Source: JBBRXJ01 sp038248505
GTDB taxonomy: Bacteria > Bacteroidota > Bacteroidia > Bacteroidales > JBBRXJ01
Length of the DNA stretch: 34,184 nt
Direction of reading: 5' to 3'
Assembly (NCBI GenBank): GCA_038248505.1
Contig: JBBRXJ010000035.1
Location: 1 to 34,184, forward strand
Shown here piece by piece: positions 34,161 through 34,184 of this stretch; the first letter of the stretch is position 1; every line of letters begins with the position of its first letter. The position numbers and the translations under genes are program-made. The notes beneath the pieces are model-generated. The model saw only the letters and a program-made list of their open reading frames with translations, searched no databases and was not told the DNA's origin.

Positions 34161-34184
34161 CTTTTACCCCCCCCTTTTATTATA

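Noticed and set aside
34167..34178. C-rich homopolymer at the window end as a phase-variation tract
   Set aside because: It is at the very edge with no gene attached in the window, so a role cannot be supported.

Overview
The window (about 34 kb, A+T-rich) reads as a chromosomal segment of a member of the Bacteroidota, probably Bacteroidales or a relative. The main evidence is: promoters with the -7 box TAnnTTTG and -33 TTTG typical of this phylum; a C10 protease with a type IX secretion (T9SS) sorting tail; Bacteroidota-type Rhs core, sulfatase and TonB-receptor proteins; and a small bacterial SRP RNA. No insertion sequence, CRISPR array, tRNA or rRNA was found. The genus cannot be named from what is visible.

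Layout. (1) 1-1786 is a scrambled edge. It holds two 3' gene remnants, then (minus strand) an orphan Rhs C-terminus carrying a lipase-like toxin domain, broken by a frameshift in an A7 run, and a lipoprotein that overlaps it by 4 bp and is a likely immunity protein. (2) 1740-5284 (minus) holds a LOG-family protein, a SPOR-type protein with duplicated domains, and a beta-barrel protein with TSP3/EF-hand calcium sites. (3) 5477-9910 (minus) holds a DUF6786-like protein, proA and a T9SS-exported C10 protease behind a near-consensus promoter. (4) 9921-11333 (minus) is a BamA/TamA-like protein. (5) 11489-14538 (plus) is a sulfatase lipoprotein followed one base later by a heavily decayed M19 dipeptidase pseudogene. 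(6) 14797-18454 holds a thioredoxin-like protein, a TPR protein, a small membrane protein and a Gfo/Idh/MocA oxidoreductase. (7) 18639-25007 is a metal-uptake locus: TonB receptor, binding lipoprotein, FecCD permease, ATPase and methyltransferase in one tight minus-strand operon, divergent from nikR. (8) 25019-27473 holds a rhomboid protease and a decayed SpoIIE/PP2C-type phosphatase. (9) 27725-33880 (minus) is the branched-chain amino acid cluster ilvD-ilvB-ilvN / ilvC. (10) 33893-33990 (minus) is the SRP RNA.

The most interesting regulatory element is the ilvD leader. A 19-codon peptide, MNYIKNILVVVLVVLPDSR, is followed by an intrinsic terminator, and a 7-nt segment at the peptide's stop codon can pair with the terminator loop. 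This is the layout of ribosome-mediated transcription attenuation. The other notable systems are the Rhs lipase/immunity pair, whose presumed catalytic His lies beyond the frameshift, and the NikR-linked TonB/ABC operon that ends in a methyltransferase. Three broken genes plus two 3' remnants in 34 kb suggest ongoing gene decay, although base-calling errors cannot be excluded for the single-homopolymer case.
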